A DNA stretch of 64,000 bases from Streptomyces sp. NBC_01446 (GTDB taxonomy: Bacteria > Actinomycetota > Actinomycetes > Streptomycetales > Streptomycetaceae): positions 372,001 to 436,000 of the forward strand of contig NZ_JAPEPO010000003.1 of assembly GCF_026340095.1 (NCBI RefSeq), in the 5' to 3' direction. The notes under the pieces are model-generated. The model saw only the letters and a list, made by a program, of their open reading frames with translations. It ran no database searches and was not told the origin of the DNA. The position numbers were made by a program, and so were the translations under genes. Below are positions 17,051-26,097 of the stretch, piece by piece (positions within the stretch are counted from its first letter, which is position 1; every line of letters starts with the position of its first letter).

Positions 17051-17741
17051 ATGGAACTCGGGGGCAACGCGCCTTTCCTCGTCCTCGCAGACGCCGACCT
17101 AGGCCAGGCGGTGGCAGGGGCGATGGTCGCCAAGATGCGCAACGGCGGAGAGGCGTGCACCGCCGCCAACCGCTTCTACGTACACGCCTCGATCGCCGGG
17201 GAGTTCGGCCGCCGGTTGGCCTCGGCGATGGCGGCACTCACAGTCGGCCCCGGACTGGACGCGGGTGTGGAGGTCGGATCGCTGGTGAACGAGCCGGCAC
17301 GAAAGAAGGTCTGTGAACTCGTCGCGGGGATCGTCGACGCCAGCGCCCGGATTCTGACCGGCGGTACGCCCCCCCGACCGCGCCGGCTACTTCTACCTGC
17401 CCACGGTGCTGGCCGAAGTTCCCCCGGACGCGCCCATCCTGGCGCAGGAGATCTTCGGGCCGGTCGCACCAGTGGTCTCCTTCGACCACGTCAACGACGC
17501 GATCCGGATGGCCAACGACACCGAGTACGGCCTGGTGGCGCACGTCTACACCGGCGACCTGGCGCCCGGCCTGAGGGTGTCCGAGGCACTGGAGGCAGGC
17601 ATGGTGGGCCTGAACCGGCCGGTGGTGTCGGACCCGGCGGCACCCTTCGGCTGCGTCAAGCAGCCCGACCTCGGCCGTGAGGGCGGTCATGACGGCCTGC
17701 TGGAGTTCACCGAGAGCAAGTACATCGCCGTGGACTGGTGA
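17051..17741 (+). pseudogene. Succinate-semialdehyde dehydrogenase-like gene, 5'-truncated and frameshifted
   Basis: The sequence starts inside an aldehyde dehydrogenase at MELGGNAPFLVLADADL, carries the active-site cysteine in NGGEACTAANRFYV, and loses frame at a run of seven C near 17370. It then continues in another frame (YFYLPTVLAEVPPDAPILAQ ... EIFGPV) to LLEFTESKYIAVDW. About 230 N-terminal residues including the NAD(P)-binding region are missing, lost at the mobile-element boundary. The intact enzyme would have fed succinate into the TCA cycle. Confidence 0.85.
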
Positions 17742-17901
17742 CCCTCAGTGTCGATCAGCCCCGCTCGGGAATGATTCAAATGTCGATGAAGTTTCAACGA
17801 ATATCCCTCGAGGCTCATCGGCTCTTTGCGCCCCGGGGGCACCTAGGGCGCCAGGCGCCTGCACCGCTGAACGGATGCTCGCGCAGTGAACGGAGAACGT
17901 G

Positions 17902-18282
17902 ATGGTCGGCATACAGGGAGTGACCTGGAACGAGCGGCTGCACTATGCAAGCCGTCTCTTCAAATCCCAGCATTTCCGCGCAGCTTCCCGGGTTTTCGCG
18001 GACCTGGTTGCCGCGGAGCCCCGCAGCCTGGACCTCCGGATGCTCCTCGCCTGTTCGTACTACAACACAGCGCAGCTGACCCTGGCCGAGGCGGAACTGC
18101 GACAGGTCCTGCATGCCGCGCCCGGCCACGCCTCTGCCCACCTCGCTCTCGCCCGCGTCCTGGAGCGCCGGCACCGCTGGTCCGAGTCCGCTCCGCACAT
18201 GAGGATCGCGGACTCGATGACCGCACGCGATCTCCTTGCCCTCAGGCACCCCGTCGACTCGCCGCCCCGACTGGCTGCCTAA
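17902..18282 (+). CDS. Small tetratricopeptide-repeat protein
   Basis: The 126-residue product has two to three TPR-like helical hairpins: LFKSQHFRAASRVFADLVAA, LRMLLACSYYNTAQLTLAEA and ALARVLERRHRWSESAPH. It is probably a cytoplasmic protein-interaction module. GGAG lies six bases before the ATG at 17902; a GTG one codon earlier is an alternative. It precedes the AraC gene by 150 bp on the same strand. Confidence 0.7.
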   Translation: MVGIQGVTWNERLHYASRLFKSQHFRAASRVFADLVAAEPRSLDLRMLLACSYYNTAQLTLAEAELRQVLHAAPGHASAHLALARVLERRHRWSESAPHMRIADSMTARDLLALRHPVDSPPRLAA

Positions 18283-18430
18283 GACTGCCCCCGTCCGCCG
18301 GACAGGCCGGTATGCCACTCGCGTCGCGTGAAGACCCCCGCCCGGCTGCTTCCGCGCACCGCCCCCACGCTGCCGCGGAAACCCATGCGAACAGGAGCTC
18401 CGCCGGACCGAGCCAGAAGGAGTCACAACC

Positions 18431-19306
18431 ATGACAGAGCTGAGCCTGGCCGACACCAGCGGAGTGCTCCGGCAGCCGACAGTGAATCTGCGGCGGAACA
18501 GCTCAGGGCTCGGTTGGTCACATCTGTACCTCTCCACCCAGGAAGAGCAGCCGTATCGCGCGGAGTTCGACGCCACCGCGACCCATATGCTGGTCCTGCA
18601 TCTCAACGGCCCGGTCACGGTGAGCCGTGGCCGGGGTCGGGCGGCGCAAACCCGGCGAGTGCCCACCGGAGGGCTCTTCCTCCATCCGGCCGGCCGCAGG
18701 CTGGCGGTGGAGCTCGGCGGCCGACTCGACACGGTTCACGCCTACCTCACGGAACGCGCCCTGCAGGATGCCAACAACGGCAGCCCGGTGGAACTGTCCG
18801 AGGAACTCGGTACTGCGGACCCTCTGATCGAGCAGCTCCTGCTGGCGCTGGAGGGTCTGGTACAGCAGTGGGAGCCCTCCGCGCGCACCTATGCGGACCA
18901 CCTGACCGGCATGCTCGCTGCCCAACTCGCGCGTCGACACCGCGCCAACCGTGCTGAGCCGACGCCGAGCAGGATTTCGTCCGGACTGTCGTCTCGGCAG
19001 CTGTCCGCAGTGCGGGACCTCATGGAAGAGCGGCTCGCTGACCCACTGCCGATTGCGGATCTTGCGGCCGCCGCGTCGCTCAGCGTCAGTCAGTTCGCAC
19101 GCCAGTTCAAGGCGAGCACAGGCGAGTCGCCGCACCAGTTTCTCCTGCGGCTGCGCCTGGAGCAGGCATGCCGTCTCTTGCGCACCGGCACAACCGCCAT
19201 CGGCGAGGTGGCGGTGGACTGCGGCTTCTCTCATCAAGAACACCTCACCCGGGTGATGCGCGCCAAGCTGGATACCACCCCGGGCGCCGTCCGCCGCCCC
19301 GGCTGA
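18431..19306 (+). CDS. AraC-family transcriptional regulator
   Basis: This 291-residue protein has an AraC-binding-like N-terminal half (HMLVLHLNGPVTVSRG ... GGLFLHPAGRRLAVEL). A C-terminal double helix-turn-helix spans residues 190-288 (LADPLPIADLAAAASLSVSQ, then FARQFKASTGESPHQFLLR and DCGFSHQEHLTRVMR). AAGGAGTCACAACC precedes the ATG. It reads into the hydroxyquinol operon that begins 175 bp downstream and is the obvious candidate activator, responding to an aromatic substrate or intermediate. Confidence 0.9.
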   Translation: MTELSLADTSGVLRQPTVNLRRNSSGLGWSHLYLSTQEEQPYRAEFDATATHMLVLHLNGPVTVSRGRGRAAQTRRVPTGGLFLHPAGRRLAVELGGRLDTVHAYLTERALQDANNGSPVELSEELGTADPLIEQLLLALEGLVQQWEPSARTYADHLTGMLAAQLARRHRANRAEPTPSRISSGLSSRQLSAVRDLMEERLADPLPIADLAAAASLSVSQFARQFKASTGESPHQFLLRLRLEQACRLLRTGTTAIGEVAVDCGFSHQEHLTRVMRAKLDTTPGAVRRPG

Positions 19307-19373
19307 CGTCCGATTTCGCTGCCCGCGGGCCCGTCGCGTCATGCACGTTGCAGCCCTCGGTGAACGCGTCTTT

Positions 19374-19402
19374 CGTGCAGAAGGAACGAGCCGAACGTGC
19401 AG
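19374..19402 (+). promoter_or_regulatory. Direct-repeat candidate AraC operator
   Basis: CGTGCAG occurs at 19374-19380 and again at 19396-19402. The 22-bp spacing equals two helical turns, the usual arrangement of AraC-type half sites. The repeat lies 80-108 bp before the operon's first start codon. Confidence 0.4.
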
Positions 19403-19481
19403 GCCGAAACGTCTACGCAACACGAATACTCCAAATCCACGCAGCCAACGCAACACGACGGCGATGCAAAGGCGGAGTTCC

Positions 19482-21425
19482 ATGAGAAGTCTGGTCTACA
19501 ACTCCCGCCCTTCCCGGGTGGTCTTCGGAGTCGGCACGGTTGACCGACTTCAGGCGGAGGTCGAGCAACTCGGCTGCTCCCGCGTGCTGTTGCTGTCCAG
19601 TCCCACTGTGACCGAGACCTCCGCGAGAGTCCGCAAGGCGCTCGGCGAGCTGATGGTGGCGGAGTTCGACGGCGCAGCGATGCACACACCCGTAGAGGTG
19701 ACCGAACGAGCCCTCCGGGTCCTCCAGGACTCATCCGCCGACTGCATAGTGGCTGTCGGCGGCGGTTCGACCACAGGACTGTCCAAGGCACTGGCACTGC
19801 GCACCGATCTTCAGCAGGTGATCCTGCCGACCACCTACGCCGGCTCCGAGGTGACGCCCGTGCTGGGCGAAACCCGCGACGGGCGCAAGGTCACACAGTC
19901 GTCCCTCGCGATCCTGCCCGAGACCGTCATCTACGACGTGGATTTCACCCGCACCTTGCCCGTGGACATGTCGGTCACCAGCGGCATCAACGCACTCGCG
20001 CATGCCGTGGAAGCGCTGTATTCCAGCGACGCGAACCCGATCACCGACCACCTGGCGCTCGACGCGATCTCCCGCATCAGCCGCGCACTCCCTCTGCTCG
20101 GCATCGACTCCCAGGACCCGGGCGCGCGAGCCGACCTGCTGTACGCGGCCTGGCTGGCCGGAACCTGTCTCGCCTCGGTCGGCATGGGCCTGCACCACAA
20201 GCTGTGCCACACCCTGGGCGGCAGTTTCGACCTGCCGCACGCGCAGACGCACACGGTGATGCTGCCGCACGCCATGGCCTACAACGCGCCGGCGGCGAAA
20301 GATGTCATGAACCGAATCGCCCAGGCGCTCGGCGTCGACGATGCCCCGACCGGGGTGTTCGACCTGATCGCGTCGTTGCACGGGCCGACCTCGCTGCGCG
20401 AGCTCGGTATGGCGGAAGCCGACCTGCCGCGCGCCGTCGAGCTGGCCGTGTCCACGCCGTACCCCAACCCCCGCAAGATTACCGCCGAGGGCATCGACGC
20501 CCTGCTGAGCGACGCCTGGCACGGAGGCCGCCCGGCGGCCGTTCCGCAACCCGCGAGGCCCGTGGTCCCGGCCACCGACCCGCAGCTGGATCAGCTGACC
20601 GAGCAGGTGGCGGCGAGCTTCGCCGGCAGTCCGGATCCGCGGGTACGGCAGCTGCTCAGTGACCTGGTGAGGCATCTGCACCAGTTCGTGAGGAGCAACG
20701 ACGTCACCGAGTCCGAGTGGCAGTACGCGATCGACTTCCTCACCCGCACCGGTCAGACCTGCAGCCCCACCCGGCAGGAGTTCGTCCTGCTGTCGGACAC
20801 CCTCGGTGTGTCCAGCGTGGTGGACCTGCTGACCAACTCGCGGACGCCCGGCACCACACCGTCAGCAGTCCTGGGCCCCTTCTACCTCGAGGGACCTCCC
20901 GAGATTGCGCACGGCTCCGACATCGCCCAAGGCCTGGCCGGCACTCCGCTCTGGGCGGACATCCGGATCACGGACACCGACGGAACACCCGTGCCGGACG
21001 CCGTGGTGGACGTGTGGCAATCCAACGAGGACGGGTTCTACGACCTCCAACTGCCCGATCTGGACGGCCCTGTGCTCCGGGCCCGGCTGCGCAGCGACCA
21101 GCAGGGCCGGCTGTCCTTCTGGTCCATCCTTCCCTCGCACTACCCGATCCCCGGTGACGGCCCGGTGGGCAAGATGCTCGCTGCCGTCGGCCGCCACCCC
21201 AACCGTGCGCCCCATCTGCACTTCATGATCACGGCGCCCGGTTACCGCCGCCTGGTCACCCAGTTGTTCGTTGCGGGTGGCGCCTACCTGGACAGCGACA
21301 GCGTGTTCGGCGTCAAGGACGAGCTGATCGTCGATTTCGTACCGCAACACGGCCCCACCCCCGACGGCCGCAGCCTGGACGGAGAGTGGAGACGACTGGA
21401 CTTCACCTTCCGTGTCGCCCCCTGA
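19482..21425 (+). CDS. Maleylacetate reductase-hydroxyquinol 1,2-dioxygenase fusion
   Basis: This 647-residue protein joins two pathway enzymes. Residues 1-352 are an iron-alcohol-dehydrogenase-type maleylacetate reductase with VGGGSTTGLSKA (92-103), LPTTYAGSE (115-123) and the His-rich GLHHKLCHTLGG (236-247). After a Pro-rich linker (about 353-366), residues 367-647 are an intradiol dioxygenase of the hydroxyquinol type. Its Fe(III) ligands are Tyr520 (EDGFYD), Tyr554 (PSHYPIP), His578 and His580 (RAPHLHF). The dioxygenase makes maleylacetate and the reductase converts it to 3-oxoadipate, so the protein could hand over an unstable intermediate. GGCGGAG precedes the ATG at 19482. The two enzymes are normally separate polypeptides. 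Confidence 0.93.
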   Translation: MRSLVYNSRPSRVVFGVGTVDRLQAEVEQLGCSRVLLLSSPTVTETSARVRKALGELMVAEFDGAAMHTPVEVTERALRVLQDSSADCIVAVGGGSTTGLSKALALRTDLQQVILPTTYAGSEVTPVLGETRDGRKVTQSSLAILPETVIYDVDFTRTLPVDMSVTSGINALAHAVEALYSSDANPITDHLALDAISRISRALPLLGIDSQDPGARADLLYAAWLAGTCLASVGMGLHHKLCHTLGGSFDLPHAQTHTVMLPHAMAYNAPAAKDVMNRIAQALGVDDAPTGVFDLIASLHGPTSLRELGMAEADLPRAVELAVSTPYPNPRKITAEGIDALLSDAWHGGRPAAVPQPARPVVPATDPQLDQLTEQVAASFAGSPDPRVRQLLSDLVRHLHQFVRSNDVTESEWQYAIDFLTRTGQTCSPTRQEFVLLSDTLGVSSVVDLLTNSRTPGTTPSAVLGPFYLEGPPEIAHGSDIAQGLAGTPLWADIRITDTDGTPVPDAVVDVWQSNEDGFYDLQLPDLDGPVLRARLRSDQQGRLSFWSILPSHYPIPGDGPVGKMLAAVGRHPNRAPHLHFMITAPGYRRLVTQLFVAGGAYLDSDSVFGVKDELIVDFVPQHGPTPDGRSLDGEWRRLDFTFRVAP

Positions 21426-21447
21426 CCCACTGACCGAGGACAGCATC

Positions 21448-23211
21448 ATGACGCCTACTGAGCATTACGACACGGATGTCATCGTCGTCGGCAGTGGACC
21501 TGCCGGCGGGTCCGCCGCCCTTCTCCTGGCCACCTATGGGGTGCGGACCCTCCTGGTGACAAAGTACGGCTGGCTGGCCAACACCCCGCGGGCGCACATA
21601 ACCAATCAGCGGACCATGGAAGTCCTGCGGGACCTCGGCATGGAGGACGAAGCCCTGGCAGCAGGCAGCCCCTCCGAGCTGATGGGCGATACGGTGCTGT
21701 GCACGGCACTGGCCGGAGAGGAGATCGGCCGGATCCGCAGCTGGGGAACCGGTCACGGCTCGGCCACCGAGTACGGTGCGAAAAGCCCGTCCCAGATGAT
21801 CGACCTGCCCCAGACGTACCTGGAGCCGATCCTGCTGAAGAACGCCGCAGCCCGCGGCGCCAAAGTCCGCTTCGACACCGAGTTCCTCAGCCTGACCCAG
21901 GACCTGCACGGGGTCACGGCTCTGCTGCGCGACCGGATCCGGGGAGACGAGTTCACTGTCCGGGCCCGTTACCTGATCGGTGCGGACGGCGGCCGCAGCA
22001 TCGTTGCCGAGCAGATCGGCCTTCCGATCGACGGGCAGATGGGCAAGGCCGGCAGCATGAATGTCGTGTTCAAGGCCGATCTGTCCAGCTACGTTGCACA
22101 CCGTCCGAGCGTCCTGTACTGGGTGATGCAACCCGGCGCAGAAACTGGCGGCATCGGCATGGGGCTGGTGCGCATGGTGCGGCCGTGGAACGAGTGGCTG
22201 CTGGTCTGGGGATATGACATCGAGCAGCCGCCCCCACAGATGGACCATGAGGCCGCCCGCCAGATCGTGCGCGCCCTCATCGGTGACCCCACCATCCCCG
22301 TGGAGATCACCTCGACCTCGCTGTGGACCGTCAATCACAGCTACGCCTCCGCATACTCCTCCGGACGGGTCTTCTGTGCCGGCGATGCCGTCCACCGGCA
22401 CCCCCCGTCCAACGGGCTCGGCTCGAACACCTCGATCCAGGACTCGTACAACCTCGCCTGGAAGCTGGCCATGGTCGTACGTGGCGAGGCCGGTCCCGCT
22501 CTGCTGGACAGCTACACCGCCGAGCGCGCCCCCGTCGGCAAGCAGATCGTCGAGCGGGCCAATCTCAGCCGCGACCAGTTCGGCCCGATCTTCGAAGCTC
22601 TCGGAGTGGGCGGAGGAAGCAACGCGGCAGGAATCCACAAGGGACTTGCGGCGACGCGTGCCGAGACGCCCGAGGGCGTGAAGCGGCGGCTTGCCCTCGA
22701 CGAAGCCATCCAGCTGAAGAACTACGAGTTCAACGCGCACGGTGTGGAGATGAACCAGCGTTACGTCTCCGGCGCGGTGCTGGACGACGGCAGCCCCGCC
22801 GAAGTCTGGGAGCAGGACCGCGAGCTGTTCCACCAGCAGACGACCCGGCCCGGCGCCAAACTGCCGCATGCCTGGCTGGTCGATGCCCAAGGGCAGCGGG
22901 TGTCCACCCTGGATGTCGTCGGCAAGGGCGTCTTCACGCTGCTGACCGGACTGTCGGGGGGCGCGTGGGAGACAGCCGCCGCCGAGTGCCAAGACGCTCT
23001 CGGGGTGCCGCTGAACGTCGTGCGGATCGGCGCCGCGGACAGTCGGGATGCCTACGGGGAATGGAGCCGGCTCTCGGAGATCGCCGACGAAGGGGCACTG
23101 CTCGTCCGCCCGGACGGCTATGTCGCCTGGCGCCGGGCGACCGCTCCCGAGAGCGACTTGGCAACGAAGGAAGAACTGCTCGGGGCACTGCGGAGCGTAT
23201 TGCAGCGCTGA
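21448..23211 (+). CDS. FAD-dependent aromatic (phenol/resorcinol-type) hydroxylase
   Basis: The 587-residue flavoprotein monooxygenase has GSGPAG (15-20) for FAD, GADGGR (178-183) and AGDAVHRHPP (311-320), followed by NGLGSNTSIQDSYNLAWKLA. A C-terminal thioredoxin-like domain (about 480-587) is typical of the TfdB/phenol hydroxylase group. It uses NAD(P)H and O2 to add a hydroxyl to a phenolic ring. In this operon the likely product is hydroxyquinol, from resorcinol or a related phenol. The start is 22 bp after the fusion gene stop with GAGGA upstream, indicating translational coupling. Confidence 0.9.
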   Translation: MTPTEHYDTDVIVVGSGPAGGSAALLLATYGVRTLLVTKYGWLANTPRAHITNQRTMEVLRDLGMEDEALAAGSPSELMGDTVLCTALAGEEIGRIRSWGTGHGSATEYGAKSPSQMIDLPQTYLEPILLKNAAARGAKVRFDTEFLSLTQDLHGVTALLRDRIRGDEFTVRARYLIGADGGRSIVAEQIGLPIDGQMGKAGSMNVVFKADLSSYVAHRPSVLYWVMQPGAETGGIGMGLVRMVRPWNEWLLVWGYDIEQPPPQMDHEAARQIVRALIGDPTIPVEITSTSLWTVNHSYASAYSSGRVFCAGDAVHRHPPSNGLGSNTSIQDSYNLAWKLAMVVRGEAGPALLDSYTAERAPVGKQIVERANLSRDQFGPIFEALGVGGGSNAAGIHKGLAATRAETPEGVKRRLALDEAIQLKNYEFNAHGVEMNQRYVSGAVLDDGSPAEVWEQDRELFHQQTTRPGAKLPHAWLVDAQGQRVSTLDVVGKGVFTLLTGLSGGAWETAAAECQDALGVPLNVVRIGAADSRDAYGEWSRLSEIADEGALLVRPDGYVAWRRATAPESDLATKEELLGALRSVLQR

Positions 23212-23305
23212 GCGGTACCGGCAGCCGCCCGGCTGCCGGGGCCAAGACGCAGCACAGGATTACCACGCGGGCGGCCCTGCAGCCCCAGAACGGAGGACGG
23301 CGCAG

Positions 23306-24061
23306 ATGGACAAGGTGGTGGCTTCTGCCGAGTTGGCACTGGCAGATGTGAAAGACGGGGCGTCTGTCGCCGTCGGTGGTTTCGGCCTCAGCGGTGTGCC
23401 GAACGTGCTCATCCGGGCTCTGTACGAGAACCGCGTCGGTGGCCTTGGTGTGGTCTCCAACAACTGCGGTGTCGACGGCGGTGGTCTGGGCATCCTGCTC
23501 GCCGCGAACCGGATCGTCCGGGTCACCGGCTCCTACGTGGGCGAGAACAAGGAGTTCGCCCGCCAGTATCTGTCCGGGGAACTGGAGGTGGAGCTGATCC
23601 CGCAGGGCACCCTCGCCGAGAGACTGCGGGCCGGCGGCTGTGGAATCCCGGCGTTCTTCACCCCAGCCGGAGTAGGCACCCAGGTGGCCGAGGGCGGCCT
23701 GCCGTGGCGCTACCACAGCGACGGGTCCGTGGCGTTGGCTTCACCGCCCAAGGAGATCCGGGAGTTCGACGGCCGCCCCTATGTGCTGGAGCGCGGTATC
23801 ACCACCGACTTCGCACTGGTCCGTGCCGCCCGCGGCGACCGCCACGGCAATCTGGTCTTCAACAAGTCGGCGCGCAACTTCAATCCGCTGGCTGCCATGG
23901 CCGGGCGGATCACCGTCGCCGAGGTCGAAGAACTGGTGGAGCCCGGCGTGCTCGAACCGGACGACATCCACCTACCGGGGGTGTTCGTCCAGCGGGTAGT
24001 GGAACTGACCCCTGAGCAGGTGACCGACAAGCAGGTCGAGAAGAGGACGGTGCGACGCTGA
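23306..24061 (+). CDS. pcaI: 3-Oxoadipate CoA-transferase, subunit A
   Basis: The 251-residue protein shows the CoA-transferase alpha motif GGFGLSGVP (residues 18-26) and the family sequence GSYVGENKEFARQYLSGELE, then GGLPWRYHSDGSVALASPPK. With the next gene it forms the enzyme that activates 3-oxoadipate (or a similar 3-oxoacid) using succinyl-CoA. CGGAGGACGG lies five bases before the ATG. Its TGA shares its last base with the subunit B start (TGATG), so the subunits are made in step. Confidence 0.9.
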   Translation: MDKVVASAELALADVKDGASVAVGGFGLSGVPNVLIRALYENRVGGLGVVSNNCGVDGGGLGILLAANRIVRVTGSYVGENKEFARQYLSGELEVELIPQGTLAERLRAGGCGIPAFFTPAGVGTQVAEGGLPWRYHSDGSVALASPPKEIREFDGRPYVLERGITTDFALVRAARGDRHGNLVFNKSARNFNPLAAMAGRITVAEVEELVEPGVLEPDDIHLPGVFVQRVVELTPEQVTDKQVEKRTVRR

Positions 24062-24843
24062 TGGCATGGACCAGGAACGACATGGCGGCTCGCGCCGCGG
24101 CCGAGCTGCGCGATGGCGATTACGTCAACCTCGGCATCGGCCTGCCGACGCTGGTACCCGAGTTCGTGCCGGCCGGTGTGCACGTGGTGCTCCAGTCGGA
24201 GAACGGCATCATGGGTGTTGGTCCGTATCCGGCAGAGACCGAGGTCGACGCCGACCTGATCAACGCGGGCAAGGAGACCGTCACGGTGATACCCGGCGCC
24301 TCGTTCTTCGACTCCGCGCTCTCCTTCGGCATGATCAGGGGCGGCCACGTCGACGCCGCGATTCTGGGCGCCATGCAGGTCTCGGCCCAGGGTGACCTGG
24401 CGAACTGGATGGTTCCCGGCAAGATGGTCAAAGGCATGGGCGGTGCAATGGATCTCGTGCACGGCGCCCGCCGCGTCGTCGTGGTGATGGAGCACACCGC
24501 CAAGGACGGCAGCCCCAAAATCGTTGCCGAATGCAGCCTGCCGCTCACCGGACGTGCCTGCGTGCATCGCATCATCACCGACCTTGGTGTCCTCGACATC
24601 ACTGCGAACGGTCTCGTCCTGGTCGAAACCGCACCTGGCGTCAGCACCCAGGAGATCCTGGACCGCACCGCGGCCCCGGTGCGGGTACCGGCGCCCGCCA
24701 CCGGCAGGCTCACCTCCCCGCCGCCACACTCTCCCGCTGGTCAGGTGTCCCTGGTCAGCCCTCGGCCCAGCGGGGAACCCACCCTGAGCCATGACCTCCC
24801 CGGGAACCCCCGGCCCCACCACCCCCACGAGGAACCGCGATGA
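24061..24843 (+). CDS. pcaJ: 3-Oxoadipate CoA-transferase, subunit B
   Basis: This 260-residue subunit carries the catalytic glutamate in SENGIMG (Glu47) and the conserved GGHVDAAILGAMQVS and NWMVPGKMVKGMGGAMDL segments. It is about 40 residues longer than usual. The extra C-terminal tail is rich in Pro, His and Ser and looks disordered; its DNA runs into the ATG of the thiolase gene (ATGA overlap). The tail may simply be read-through of a former spacer. Confidence 0.9.
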   Translation: MAWTRNDMAARAAAELRDGDYVNLGIGLPTLVPEFVPAGVHVVLQSENGIMGVGPYPAETEVDADLINAGKETVTVIPGASFFDSALSFGMIRGGHVDAAILGAMQVSAQGDLANWMVPGKMVKGMGGAMDLVHGARRVVVVMEHTAKDGSPKIVAECSLPLTGRACVHRIITDLGVLDITANGLVLVETAPGVSTQEILDRTAAPVRVPAPATGRLTSPPPHSPAGQVSLVSPRPSGEPTLSHDLPGNPRPHHPHEEPR

Positions 24844-26030
24844 CCGACCGAGTGCGTGATGTGTACGTTGTCGACGCCGTACGGACCCCGATCGGCCGCT
24901 ACGGCGGCGCCCTGTCCGGGGTGCGGCCCGACGACCTCGCCGCCGGGGTGCTGCGTGCCTTGGTCGACCGCAGCCCCGCCCTGGACCCCTCCTGTATCGA
25001 CGACGTGATCTTCGGCAACGCCAACGGCGCAGGTGAGGACAATCGGGACGTGGCCCGGATGGCCGTGCTGCTGGCAGGGCTTCCGGTGACCGTGCCCGGC
25101 GCCACCGTCAACCGGCTGTGCGGCTCGGGCATGGAGGCCGTCGTCCAGGCCGCCCGCGCCGTTGCCCTCGGCGATGCCAGCGTGGCCGTGGCCGGCGGCG
25201 TGGAGTCCATGACGCGTGCACCATGGGTGCTGCCCAAGTCTGATCGCGCTTTCCCTGCCGGTCACCAGGAGCTGCACTCCACCACCCTGGGCTGGCGGAT
25301 GGTCAACCCCCGTATGCCGGCGCAGTGGACCATCCCGCTCGGCGAGAGCGCCGAGTTGATCGCCGACAAGTACCACATCACCCGCCAGGAGCAGGACGCC
25401 TTCGCCTTGGCCAGCCACCAAAGGGCCGCCGGCGCCTGGAAGGCCGGCGCCTACGATGCCGAGGTCGTACCGGTAGACGGCGTGGAGCTGACCCGTGACG
25501 AGGGCATTCGGGACAACACCTCCCTGGAAGCACTGGCCCGCCTCAAGCCCGTCTTCCGACCGGGCGGCACAGCGACGGCCGGCAATTCCTCGCCGCTCAA
25601 CGACGGCGCCACAGCACTGCTGCTGGCAGACGAGGCAGGACTGGCCGCCATCGGCCGCGAACCACTGGCACGCATCCGAGCCTCAGCTGTCACCGGCATC
25701 GAGCCCCAGTACTTCGGCCTCGCCCCGGTCGAGGCCATCCGCAAAGTTCTGGCGAAGGCCGACCGGGACTTCGACGACCTTCACACAGTCGAACTCAACG
25801 AAGCCTACGCCGCCCAAGCGCTGGGCTGCCTTGCCGGACTCCCCGAGCTGGACCCCGCTGTCGTCAACCCCCGGGGTGGCGCCATCGCCCTGGGCCACCC
25901 ATTGGGCGCGTCCGGCGCCCGCATCACCGGCTCAGTCGCCCACCAACTCGCCGCCGCCGGCTCCGGCACCGGCCTCGCCGCGCTCTGCATCGGCGTGGGA
26001 CAGGGCATCGCCCTTGTCCTCGAACGCTGA
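24840..26030 (+). CDS. pcaF: 3-Oxoadipyl-CoA thiolase (acetyl-CoA acyltransferase)
   Basis: The 396-residue thiolase has the nucleophile Cys94 in NRLCGSGMEAV, His353 in GHPLGASGARI and Cys383 in LCIGVGQG, with standard spacing. Operon context points to thiolysis of 3-oxoadipyl-CoA to succinyl-CoA and acetyl-CoA, the last step of the pathway. A plain acetyl-CoA acetyltransferase cannot be excluded from sequence alone. It overlaps the transferase stop by four bases and is followed by a terminator. Confidence 0.9.
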   Translation: MTDRVRDVYVVDAVRTPIGRYGGALSGVRPDDLAAGVLRALVDRSPALDPSCIDDVIFGNANGAGEDNRDVARMAVLLAGLPVTVPGATVNRLCGSGMEAVVQAARAVALGDASVAVAGGVESMTRAPWVLPKSDRAFPAGHQELHSTTLGWRMVNPRMPAQWTIPLGESAELIADKYHITRQEQDAFALASHQRAAGAWKAGAYDAEVVPVDGVELTRDEGIRDNTSLEALARLKPVFRPGGTATAGNSSPLNDGATALLLADEAGLAAIGREPLARIRASAVTGIEPQYFGLAPVEAIRKVLAKADRDFDDLHTVELNEAYAAQALGCLAGLPELDPAVVNPRGGAIALGHPLGASGARITGSVAHQLAAAGSGTGLAALCIGVGQGIALVLER

Positions 26031-26033
26031 CCG

Positions 26034-26062
26034 TTGCTGAGGTCATAGTCAGATCTCAGCAA
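26034..26062 (+). terminator. Terminator of the hydroxyquinol operon
   Basis: TTGCTGAG and CTCAGCAA form a perfect 8-bp stem with a 13-base loop, four bases after the thiolase stop. A second small hairpin (TGCGT-TT-ACGCA) follows and may belong to the right end of TnpB unit 2. Confidence 0.7.
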
Positions 26063-26097
26063 TCCGTGCGTTTACGCACAGATGGTCCTTAACGGTG

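Noticed and set aside
21403..22992. A 529-residue minus-strand frame opposite the flavin hydroxylase
   Set aside because: It is a shadow of the well-supported hydroxylase gene; no family motif is present.
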